Positions 1-6,923 of a DNA stretch of 8,125 bases are shown here, in pieces; positions within the stretch are counted from its first letter, which is position 1; every line of letters starts with the position of its first letter. The position numbers and the translations under genes were made by a program. This DNA is from an uncultured Cytophagaceae bacterium (GTDB lineage: Bacteria > Bacteroidota > Bacteroidia > Cytophagales > Spirosomataceae): NCBI GenBank assembly GCA_903960725.1, contig CAJCBY010000441.1:1-8125 (forward strand), given 5' to 3'. The notes below the pieces were generated by a model. It saw only the letters and a list, made by a program, of their open reading frames with translations, was not told the origin of the DNA and searched no databases.

Positions 1-30
1 AAAAAAGAATTTAGTTTTTTGTAATTTTTT

Positions 31-2733
31 ATGGCAGAAGAAAAAACAATGCGGTTGAGCCTTGTAGCAAAGCAAATAAACGTGGGAACGTCTACGATCC
101 TTCAGTTTCTTTCTGCGAAAGGTCACAAAATTGACAATAACCCCAACGCCAAACTGAACTTTGAGCAGTTGACTTTGTTAGCGAAGGAATATGGTGCAAA
201 CCATATTTTGGAATCCTCTGTAGAGGCTCCTAAGCCAGCGCCAGCACCTGAACCGGTTGCGACTGCACCGGCTCCTGAACCAGCTAAAGCACCAGAGCCA
301 GTTGTCGAAAAGCCAGCACCAGTTGAGGAAGCTCCTAAAGCCCCTGAAGCACCAGCTCCAGTGGCAGAGGCTCCAGCTGAGGAAAAGCAAGTGGGATTGA
401 AGGTTTTGGGAAAAATCGAATTGGATAAAAAAGGTAATCCTGTTGCTCCTAAGGCAGAAAAGGCACCTGAGCCGACTCCCGCACCAGCCCCAGTTCCGGC
501 ACCAAAGCCTGAGCCAGTAGCTGAAAAGCCTACACCAAAGCCTGAGCCAACGCCAGCGGCTGAAGAGGTGGTAGAAGATGTGGAGTTAATAGAAGCACGT
601 GGTGAAACCTTAAAAGGGTTAACCGTTTTAGGTAAAATTGATTTGCCTGCAGCGGGGGATCGCGGAAATAACGCGAAACACAAGCGTAAGCGTATCATCA
701 AGGAGGAGAAAAAACCAGCGCCATCCGTTCCTGGAACAGGAGGAGGACGTCCGGGTGATAAGAAGGATTTCAATAAGAAACCAGCTCCAGGGGCTAAACC
801 AGCACCTAAGGGAGAATTGTCAGATAAAGACATCCAAGAGCAAATCAAGGCCACGATGGCTCGCTTGCAGGGTGCGACTAATAAGCAAAGTTTCGGGGCT
901 GATAAGCGTCGTGAGAAGCGTAAAGGTCGTGCGGAGGCAGAAGAGGCTCGTATGATGGCGGAAGATGAAGAGGCAAAAGTATTGAAGGTGACGGAATTTA
1001 TTTCGGCATCGGATTTAGCTTCTTTAATGGACGTATCAGTGAACGAGGTTATCTCGACTTGTATGAGCCTAGGTATGTTTGTTTCGATAAACCAGCGTTT
1101 GGACGCAGAAGCCATCACGGTTATCGCAGATGAATTTGCTTATGAAGTGAGCTTCGTTTCGGCAGAAGAGGAAATCGACGTTGCTGAAGTGGAAGTGGAG
1201 GATTCTCCAGAAGATTTGTTGCCTCGTGCGCCTATCGTTACGATCATGGGTCACGTCGATCACGGTAAAACGTCCTTATTGGATTATATTCGTCGTGCCA
1301 AAGTTGCCGCGGGCGAAGCAGGCGGTATCACCCAGCACATCGGTGCTTACTCTGTAGAGACTAAATCAGGCAAGAAAGTTACTTTCCTAGATACACCGGG
1401 TCACGAAGCCTTTACGGCGATGCGTGCACGTGGTGCGAAAGTAACCGATATCGTTATTATTGTTATTGCTGCCGACGATTCTGTCATGCCTCAGACGAAA
1501 GAAGCGATCAACCACTCGATGGTGGCTGGCGTTCCGATTGTTTTTGCCTTCTCGAAAATCGACAAGGACGGAGCGAATTCAGACAAAGTGCGCGAAGAAT
1601 TAGCGGCCATGAACATGCTAGTAGAGGATTGGGGTGGTAAATACCAATGCCAAGAAATCTCGTCTAAGTCTGGTCAAGGTATCGACGATTTATTAGAAAA
1701 AGTATTACTAGAAGCAGAGATGCTTGAATTGACGGCTAATCCGAACAAGAAAGCCGTAGGTTCAGTGATCGAAGCCGAGCTAGATAAAGGCCGTGGTTAT
1801 GTAACCACCTTGCTTGTTCAAGCAGGTACATTAAATGTAGGCGACATGATGTTAGCGGGTGACAATTACGGTCGTGTGAAAGCGATGTTTGATCACCATG
1901 GTAACAAAATCAAAAAAGCAGGTCCGTCTACACCGGTTCAGGTTTTAGGACTTAACGGTGCACCTCAAGCGGGTGACAAGTTACTTTGCTTAGAAAACGA
2001 GCGTGAGGCACGTGAAATCGCAAACAAACGTGAGCAGATTCTTCGCGAACAAACATTACGTACCCGTAAGCACATTACACTTGAGGAGATTGGTCGCCGT
2101 AAGGCTATTGGAACCTTCCGTGAATTAAATGTGATCGTAAAAGGTGACGTGGATGGTTCAGTGGAAGCCCTTTCGGATTCCTTGATGAAGTTATCAACGG
2201 AGGAAGTTCAGGTGCGTATTATTCACAAAGGGGTAGGGCAAGTGTCTGAATCCGATGTGGCTTTAGCGTCTACTTCAGATGCAGTAATCATTGCGTTCCA
2301 GGTTCGTCCGTCTCAAAACGCGCGTCGTTTAGCAGACACAGAACAAATCGAAATCCGTAATTACTCGATCATCTACCAGGCAATCGACGAAATTAAAGCG
2401 GCAATGGAAGGTCTATTAGCTCCTTCATTCGAAGAGGTTATTACTTCGAACATCGAAATCCGTGACGTGTTTAAGATTACCAAAATCGGTACGGTCGCTG
2501 GTTGCTACGTTTTAGACGGCACGGTAAAACGTGCACACAAGATTCGAGTTATTCGTGATTTCGTCGTGGTACACGATGGAGAAATATCTGCTTTAAAGCG
2601 TTTCAAAGACGATGTGGCTGAAGTGAAATTTGGCTACGAGTGCGGTCTATCTGTCAAAAACTTCAATGATTTAGAAGTGGGCGATATGCTAGAGTGTTAT
2701 GAAATGAAAGAAGTAAAACGAACATTAAAATAA
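31..2733 (+). CDS. infB: Translation initiation factor IF-2
   Basis: Cytoplasmic GTPase that brings fMet-tRNA to the 30S subunit and promotes 50S joining. The 900 residues run in family order: a small N-terminal helical domain (about 7-55), a Pro/Ala/Glu/Lys-rich linker (about 65-190) with a basic stretch to about 305, an IF2_N domain (about 316-375), the G domain (about 400-570), a beta-barrel domain 2 (to about 660), domain 3, and the fMet-tRNA-binding domain 4 with GYECG at 868-872. G motifs: GHVDHGKT (407-414), GGIT (431-434), DTPGH with catalytic His458, SKID (508-511) where NKxD is usual, and SSK (544-546) where SAK is usual. The start at 31 fits because MAEEK...MRLS is the usual family opening; no Shine-Dalgarno is seen in the T-rich 30 bases before it. 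In many bacteria infB follows nusA, but that side lies outside the window. Its own terminator follows at 2735. Confidence 0.98.
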   Translation: MAEEKTMRLSLVAKQINVGTSTILQFLSAKGHKIDNNPNAKLNFEQLTLLAKEYGANHILESSVEAPKPAPAPEPVATAPAPEPAKAPEPVVEKPAPVEEAPKAPEAPAPVAEAPAEEKQVGLKVLGKIELDKKGNPVAPKAEKAPEPTPAPAPVPAPKPEPVAEKPTPKPEPTPAAEEVVEDVELIEARGETLKGLTVLGKIDLPAAGDRGNNAKHKRKRIIKEEKKPAPSVPGTGGGRPGDKKDFNKKPAPGAKPAPKGELSDKDIQEQIKATMARLQGATNKQSFGADKRREKRKGRAEAEEARMMAEDEEAKVLKVTEFISASDLASLMDVSVNEVISTCMSLGMFVSINQRLDAEAITVIADEFAYEVSFVSAEEEIDVAEVEVEDSPEDLLPRAPIVTIMGHVDHGKTSLLDYIRRAKVAAGEAGGITQHIGAYSVETKSGKKVTFLDTPGHEAFTAMRARGAKVTDIVIIVIAADDSVMPQTKEAINHSMVAGVPIVFAFSKIDKDGANSDKVREELAAMNMLVEDWGGKYQCQEISSKSGQGIDDLLEKVLLEAEMLELTANPNKKAVGSVIEAELDKGRGYVTTLLVQAGTLNVGDMMLAGDNYGRVKAMFDHHGNKIKKAGPSTPVQVLGLNGAPQAGDKLLCLENEREAREIANKREQILREQTLRTRKHITLEEIGRRKAIGTFRELNVIVKGDVDGSVEALSDSLMKLSTEEVQVRIIHKGVGQVSESDVALASTSDAVIIAFQVRPSQNARRLADTEQIEIRNYSIIYQAIDEIKAAMEGLLAPSFEEVITSNIEIRDVFKITKIGTVAGCYVLDGTVKRAHKIRVIRDFVVVHDGEISALKRFKDDVAEVKFGYECGLSVKNFNDLEVGDMLECYEMKEVKRTLK

Positions 2734-2734
2734 C

Positions 2735-2763
2735 AAAAGCCCCGAAAGGGGCTTTGTTGTTTT
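2735..2763 (+). terminator. Intrinsic terminator of infB
   Basis: A perfect 8-bp stem AAAGCCCC (2736-2743) / GGGGCTTT (2748-2755) closes a GAAA tetraloop and is followed by a T-rich tail (GTTGTTTT). With one bulged A the stem extends by about three more pairs into the stop codon region. It begins two bases after the infB stop, so it is almost certainly the end of the infB transcript. Confidence 0.9.
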
Positions 2764-2765
2764 AA

Positions 2766-2821
2766 TAGAGTAGAGATTAGATAGTATAGATTAAAGCATA
2801 GAGCATAAAGCACAAAGAATA
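2766..2821 (+). repeat. Degenerate 7-base tandem array, left copy
   Basis: Eight consecutive heptads can be read without a gap, with consensus close to RAGNNTA (for example GAGATTA at 2773-2779, AAGCATA at 2794-2800 and GAGCATA at 2801-2807). All eight end in A, seven of eight have T at position 6 and seven of eight have G at position 3. A ninth, decayed unit (AAGTTGG) leads directly into the hairpin at 2830. The right-hand array at 2997-3059, read on the minus strand, uses the same kind of unit. Function is unknown. Confidence 0.7.
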
Positions 2822-2829
2822 AAGTTGGT

Positions 2830-2842
2830 ATCCCTTCGGGAT
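2830..2842 (+). repeat. Short palindrome ATCCC-TTC-GGGAT
   Basis: A 5-bp stem with a TTC loop sits just after the left heptad array and is followed by GAATG. It has no T-run, so it is unlikely to be a terminator. It resembles the palindrome at 2981-2995, which lies at the matching end of the oppositely oriented array. The pair may be the capping structure of a dispersed repeat. Confidence 0.55.
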
Positions 2843-2917
2843 GAATGTAGTTAGGTGCTTGCGTACAATTTTCTATGATTTGAAAACTCATTTCAGTGTC
2901 TATCTGAATTATAAGTT

Positions 2918-2943
2918 AAAAAGGGAGCATTGCTCCCTTTTTT
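2918..2943. terminator. Bidirectional terminator-like hairpin
   Basis: An 11-bp stem AAAAAGGGAGC (2918-2928) / GCTCCCTTTTT (2932-2942) closes an ATT triloop. The right arm ends in a run of six T, and the left arm gives a T-run on the opposite strand, so it could stop transcription in both directions. It lies 137 bases past the stop of the minus-strand PorP-like gene and is the best terminator candidate for that gene. It would also catch read-through from infB. Confidence 0.75.
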
Positions 2944-2980
2944 GTATTTATAAGAATAGTAATAAAACATTTCTGAATGC

Positions 2981-2995
2981 ATCCCCGCAGGGGAT
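2981..2995 (-). repeat. Short palindrome ATCCCC-GCA-GGGGAT
   Basis: A 6-bp stem with a GCA loop stands two bases from the first unit of the right heptad array. Read on the minus strand it follows that array, as the 2830 palindrome follows the left array on the plus strand. No T-run follows in either direction, which argues against a terminator. Confidence 0.55.
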
Positions 2996-2996
2996 T

Positions 2997-3072
2997 CAAT
3001 CTCTACTCTCTACTCTCTACTCTCCTCTCTCCACTCCTTCCCTCCGGACTCCGGACTCCATCCCTCCGGACT
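2997..3072 (-). repeat. Degenerate 7-base tandem array, right (inverted) copy
   Basis: On the minus strand nine contiguous heptads can be read from 3059 down to 2997. They include GGAGTCC twice, GAGAGTA three times in a row (3024 to 3004) and a last unit GAGATTG next to the 2981 hairpin. A plus-strand word, TCCCTCCGGACT, occurs at 3039-3050 and again at 3061-3072. AATCTCTACTCT at 2998-3009 is the exact reverse complement of 2767-2778 in the left array. The array ends nine bases before the stop codon of the PorP-like gene. Confidence 0.7.
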
Positions 3073-3080
3073 AGCGACTG

Positions 3081-4097
3081 TTAAAACTTCGGACAAGCAA
3101 AGCTTTGGCGGTAGCGTTGGTAGGATTTTCTTTGGCCAAAATCCCAGTTTAAGGTATAGGAAAAACTCAATTCATGGGCTCCTCCTGAGCCTACTCCTAA
3201 GCCTGAAACCGTAAAATCATAGGAATAGCCAAACGAGAACCTGTTGTTCTGAATACCCACTAAAGCGATGAGCGATTCTCGCCTAGAGGAAGATTCAGTA
3301 GAATTTTTATCTAAAGGCAGCCCTCTGTACCATAAACCAATAACCAGGGGGTCTAATTGTAGGGATGTTCCCCAATCCAATTGACTAAATGCGCCTTGAT
3401 TTTTTAAGTAGAGTGCTGGTCTTAGGCTTTTACCTTCTGATATAGGAATGCTAATTCCACCCATTAAGGCATATTTAGGGGCAATTAACTGATCGCTTGA
3501 ACGGATAAGCGACTGATTAGGCCGGTTAAGATGATGGATAGATGCGCCTACCCAATAATTAGCGTGATTTAAGAGTAGACCTGCGGCTAAATCCCCGTAG
3601 TGTATAGCATTCACATATTGACTTGCAAGAGGATCGGTCGTGCTGGCTAAACTACCGTTGATGATAAAGCGATTTAACTGATCTCCATAGGTGAGGTTTG
3701 CGTAATCTAGGCTTCGAAAAACAACGGATCCCTGCATTCCCATGGACAAAAGTGTTTTTTCGTTTAAATTAGCATGGTAGGCATACTGCAGCGTTAGGTT
3801 GTTCGTTTGTAGACTTGAAAATTGTTTATCAGTCGCTACGAGTATTCCGATGCCGCTGTTGATTTTCCCTAAACTTACCTCTAGCCCTGTAGCGGAGTAT
3901 TGGTAATTAGCCGATTGATTTGGCCACTGATTTCGGTGGGTAAAGTAGACCTTATTTTGATCCTGAAGACCTGCGAAAGCAGGGGAAAGGAGTAGAGGGT
4001 TTGCGAAGTTTTGAGATAATTGCGGGTCTTGTGCTGAGAGCGGAAGGGCACTCAGGAAAAGTAATAAACCGATTAAAAGGTTGATTTGCTTCCACAT
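3081..4097 (-). CDS. PorP/SprF-family type IX secretion outer-membrane protein
   Basis: Predicted outer-membrane beta-barrel of 338 residues, a normal length for the family. It has a signal peptide (basic start, hydrophobic core 7-18, likely cleavage at SA22|Q23), then the family opening DPQLSQNF (24-31) and NPLLLSPAFAG (33-43). Amphipathic beta strands with alternating aromatic and small residues follow, and the protein ends in the family-like ACPKF. PorP is a component of the T9SS in Porphyromonas gingivalis, and SprF is needed for secretion of the adhesin SprB in Flavobacterium. Such genes often sit beside a protein with a CHU_C domain, as here: the divergent neighbour starts 63 bases away. 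I infer that this barrel is the export or anchoring partner of that neighbour rather than the core PorP, since no other T9SS gene is visible. The 2918 hairpin is its likely terminator. Confidence 0.9.
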   Translation of the reverse strand: MWKQINLLIGLLLFLSALPLSAQDPQLSQNFANPLLLSPAFAGLQDQNKVYFTHRNQWPNQSANYQYSATGLEVSLGKINSGIGILVATDKQFSSLQTNNLTLQYAYHANLNEKTLLSMGMQGSVVFRSLDYANLTYGDQLNRFIINGSLASTTDPLASQYVNAIHYGDLAAGLLLNHANYWVGASIHHLNRPNQSLIRSSDQLIAPKYALMGGISIPISEGKSLRPALYLKNQGAFSQLDWGTSLQLDPLVIGLWYRGLPLDKNSTESSSRRESLIALVGIQNNRFSFGYSYDFTVSGLGVGSGGAHELSFSYTLNWDFGQRKSYQRYRQSFACPKF

Positions 4098-4130
4098 AGC
4101 TCAGCAATTTACATTTAATAGGCCCTAGAA

Positions 4131-4160
4131 CCAATTTATTGTCTTATTTTGTAGTGTCAA
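4131..4160 (-). promoter_or_regulatory. Possible Bacteroidota-type promoter for the PorP-like gene
   Basis: On the minus strand, TTG (4160-4158) is followed 19 bases later by TAAATTGG (4138-4131). The Bacteroidota consensus is TTG or TTTG, a spacer of about 17-23 bases, then TAnnTTTG, so one defined base of the -7 box is off. It would give a leader of about 25-30 bases before the ATG at 4097. The intergenic space is only 63 bases, so the promoters of the two divergent genes must lie close together. No equally good match was found for the plus-strand gene. Confidence 0.3.
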
Positions 4161-6923
4161 ATGAATCCGATGTTGCGTACGCTGATTTTACTTTTTTGGT
4201 CTATTACTGCATTAGCTCAAGTTCCTAGAACGATTGAGGTTCGCAATAATTGTATCACTCAATGTAACAATTGTACCGAAGCTCCGGCAGGAACGGTGTT
4301 TGAAATCAAGGATTTTTATCCAGCTACAGCGACTTATTTATGGGATTTTGGAGAGGCTGGAGCCACTTCAACCGCGAGAACAGGGGTATATCAATATTGC
4401 AATCCGGGTGTTAAAAAAGTCTCATTACAAGTTGTATCAGGTGGAGTGACAACGGTTTATGGGCCTCAGGATGTGAAAATTGGTGCTTTGCCTGAGTTTA
4501 TTTTGGGGAAGGATCAAAATGACACCACGTTAATGATTTGTAAAGGTGATCCGGTCGTGCTGAATGCTTTTGGTATGGTTTCAAAGCCCGCATTTCCCAT
4601 TGGGGTTTCTTGGTTTCCTAAGGGACAAACCTCTGATACCATTCGCGTCTCCGAGGCTGGATGTTATTCCGTCATGGTAACTGATATAGGGTCTGGGTGT
4701 TCTGTAGAGGCGAAGATGGAGGTCAAGATTTGTGGAGAGCAGCCGAAGGCAGGGGGAGAGGATGGTTGGAGTTTTGGTACGAATGCGTCGCTTGTATTCT
4801 CTGGTGGTTCTTCTACACCTACTGCGAGAAGAGGCCCCATGCAAACGCCAGCGGGTGTGGCGAAAATGACGGATGATAATAATGATTTGATCTTTTATAC
4901 CAATGGTTCTCGGGTTTATTCTAAGGATAATTCCTTAGTGGCGCAGGGCTTGAACGGAGATACATCACTTATTCAGGGAGTGGCTATATTGCCTAAAACC
5001 ACTTGTAAAGGCTGTCAATCGGAGTATTATATTTTTACGATGAGCAAAAATCCCGCGGGAGAGAATCAACTATATTATAGTATTTACGATCGAAAATTAA
5101 ATGGGGGTCGGGGTGGAGTTTCGGTTATGAATCAGTTTTTGAGTCCGGCACCTTCTGCGGATCGCTTTGGTGTTTCAGTGGGTGGTGGAGACTATTTTTG
5201 GTTACAAACACAGGATATTAACTCAACGGTACTTCGCACATTTAAGGTGTCCAAGGCAGGAATATCTGCTCCCACAGTGTCCAATGCCTCCTCTGCCGCA
5301 ACAACCATAACTGCCGTCTCCCATTTTTCTCGGGATGGGAAGGTTCTAGCTATTGCGTATGTGAGTCCGCCTTCAAATCAGATTGACATCTATGATTTTG
5401 ATGTGGCAACAGGGAAATCCACTTTTCGGTATAGAATCCCATTAGTGGGCAGTCCGTACGGAGTTGAATTTTCTGCTGATGCTCGGATAGTCTATGCTTC
5501 GGTGCAGGGTGGTAGCACTTCGGAGATTTGGCAATATTCTATTGCATCGAATGATTCTCTGCAAATGCAGAATTCAAAGAGTCTCTTGTGGTCGGGGCCA
5601 GGTAAAATAGGGGCGCTGCAGGGCGATCCTTCGAGCGGTTCGATCATCTATGTGGCTTTTCAAGGAAGTTCGAGTTTAGGCAAAATCGTGAATCCGGACA
5701 TTTCACTCAAAGACTCAACGCGCACGGTGAGGGCCTCATTCGTTCGAAATGGCTTGAATTTAGCGGCAGGAACTTCGAGTGGTTTGGGGCTTCCTTTGTC
5801 CATCGTTTTGACCCCTAAACCGTCTTCAACACCTAGTATTCAGCAAAGTTGCGATGGAACTACCTACCTTTTTAAAGTGAGTCAAGATCTATGTGATCCC
5901 ATTAAAAATGATCGCTTAGATTGGAAAATTTACCAGAGCACGTTAGATCCTAATCGCAATGCAGCCGGTTTATTAGTGCCTGCAAATCCGTCCGGGACCT
6001 TGCTCTATTCGTATACCGGCACGGAAATGGACTACGAATTTAAACAAGCTGGGGACTACGTGGTAACGGTTGCCATTAGTAATTCGTGTGTAACCAATTA
6101 TCTTCTAGATGCATCGGCCTATCGGATTGAATTATTGGAACCCTTTGCAATGCCGTCTTCATATACTTTTATCTGTAAACCAGATGGTCGGATCGGGCCT
6201 AGTTCTGTGCCTCCAGTGGCTGCATTTAGTTATACTTGGAGTACAGGTCAATCAACCCGATTTATCCAAGTTCCTAATCCATCTGGAAAATATACGCTAG
6301 AGATCAAGGAGGATGCCACGGGTTGTTCCGTTAAAAAGGAAACGCAAGTTAATTTTACGACGAATACGTTAACAGTTAAAAAATCGGATGGCATTATTTG
6401 TAATGACAAACCGATGCAGCCTTATTTAGTTAGACTCAATCCAGCTCCAGCAGATCTGCAGGTTTCTTGGCAGGCGAATCCGGGTATTTTATCAGGATGG
6501 AATTCGAAGGATTTACAAATTAACCGCAGTGGACTTTACCAGTTTACGTTGCGGGATTCGGACGGTTGCGAGTTAAAAGATAGTGTGAAGATTGAGGATA
6601 AATGTGATGCTATTTTAGTGACGCCGACGGTATTTACCCCGAACGGGGATGGTCAAAATGACGTGTTTGAACCGACCTATAATTGGAATGAGCTGAATGC
6701 GACGTATCCTAAATCCAGAACCCAGTTAATTTCATTAGAGGTGTACAATCGTTGGGGAGAGCTACTTTATGCTACCAAAGGTCCTGAATTTAGATGGGAT
6801 GGAACCTTTAATGGGGCCAAAGTTCCTCAAGAAACCTATGCCTACATCATTCGCTACCAGGCAATTGATTATCCCGAAAAGGGAATTCAAGAAAAACGTG
6901 GTGCAATCGTTGTCGTGTATTAA
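4161..6923 (+). CDS. Secreted multidomain protein with gliding-motility-type (CHU_C) T9SS C-terminal domain
   Basis: 920 residues, probably exported through the Sec system and then the T9SS to the cell surface or medium. Order: signal peptide 1-19 (cleavage ALA|Q20), Cys-rich start (C31, C35, C38), a PKD-like fold (about 40-108, core YLWDFGE), an Ig-like domain (about 110-193), a probable beta-propeller (about 201-550, starting GWSFG, with LIFYTNGSRVYS and a CKGC pair at 282-285), a PKD-like region (551-655), two Ig-like repeats (661-735 and 737-815, each with a conserved late GCxxK pattern), then the CHU_C domain (818-920) with TPTVFTPNGDGQND, YNRWGE and WDGTFNG. The last domain is the type B sorting signal; SprB-like proteins carrying it need a cognate PorP/SprF protein, which fits the divergent neighbour. 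A second Met at residue 4 is a possible start. Ligand and function are unknown; an adhesin is a guess. The stop overlaps that of the next gene. Confidence 0.9.
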   Translation: MNPMLRTLILLFWSITALAQVPRTIEVRNNCITQCNNCTEAPAGTVFEIKDFYPATATYLWDFGEAGATSTARTGVYQYCNPGVKKVSLQVVSGGVTTVYGPQDVKIGALPEFILGKDQNDTTLMICKGDPVVLNAFGMVSKPAFPIGVSWFPKGQTSDTIRVSEAGCYSVMVTDIGSGCSVEAKMEVKICGEQPKAGGEDGWSFGTNASLVFSGGSSTPTARRGPMQTPAGVAKMTDDNNDLIFYTNGSRVYSKDNSLVAQGLNGDTSLIQGVAILPKTTCKGCQSEYYIFTMSKNPAGENQLYYSIYDRKLNGGRGGVSVMNQFLSPAPSADRFGVSVGGGDYFWLQTQDINSTVLRTFKVSKAGISAPTVSNASSAATTITAVSHFSRDGKVLAIAYVSPPSNQIDIYDFDVATGKSTFRYRIPLVGSPYGVEFSADARIVYASVQGGSTSEIWQYSIASNDSLQMQNSKSLLWSGPGKIGALQGDPSSGSIIYVAFQGSSSLGKIVNPDISLKDSTRTVRASFVRNGLNLAAGTSSGLGLPLSIVLTPKPSSTPSIQQSCDGTTYLFKVSQDLCDPIKNDRLDWKIYQSTLDPNRNAAGLLVPANPSGTLLYSYTGTEMDYEFKQAGDYVVTVAISNSCVTNYLLDASAYRIELLEPFAMPSSYTFICKPDGRIGPSSVPPVAAFSYTWSTGQSTRFIQVPNPSGKYTLEIKEDATGCSVKKETQVNFTTNTLTVKKSDGIICNDKPMQPYLVRLNPAPADLQVSWQANPGILSGWNSKDLQINRSGLYQFTLRDSDGCELKDSVKIEDKCDAILVTPTVFTPNGDGQNDVFEPTYNWNELNATYPKSRTQLISLEVYNRWGELLYATKGPEFRWDGTFNGAKVPQETYAYIIRYQAIDYPEKGIQEKRGAIVVVY

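Larger units (their letters stand above)
2734..3080. other. Gene-free, repeat-rich region between infB and the PorP-like gene
   Basis: This 347-base stretch lies between two convergent genes. I see no credible gene in it: the short open frames have low-complexity translations that run through repeats and hairpins. It holds, in order, the infB terminator, a purine-rich array with a 7-base period, a small ATCCC/GGGAT hairpin, about 75 bases without evident structure, a second terminator-like hairpin, a second ATCCCC/GGGGAT hairpin, and a pyrimidine-rich array with a 7-base period. The outer parts are arranged as an inverted pair. Confidence 0.8.

Noticed and set aside
1..30. Promoter or end of an upstream gene before infB
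   Set aside because: Only 30 T-rich bases are available. One frame has a stop at 22-24 but too few codons to identify a gene, and no -33 element can be seen.
123..1118. Long (331-codon) open frame on the strand opposite infB
   Set aside because: It is the antisense reading of the Pro/Ala-rich IF-2 linker, so its Gly/Ala/Ser repeats are a composition effect. infB is certain on the other strand.
2997..3072. CRISPR-like repeat array
   Set aside because: Units are 7 bases long, contiguous and without spacers, and no cas gene is present.
2841..3074. 77-codon open frame in the gene-free region
   Set aside because: It reads through a terminator hairpin, a palindrome and the heptad array. Its translation is low complexity with no recognisable domain.
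4144..4151. TTATTTTG as a -7 box for the CHU_C gene
   Set aside because: It differs from TAnnTTTG at a defined base, has no TTG at the right distance upstream, and would leave a leader of only a few bases.
4251..4274. CxxxCxxC resembling a radical-SAM cluster motif
   Set aside because: It lies directly after a signal peptide in a secreted PKD/Ig protein, with no SAM-binding barrel around it.
4581..4844. 87-codon minus-strand open frame inside the CHU_C gene
   Set aside because: It is a shadow of a well-supported gene, with an Arg-rich translation and no domain.
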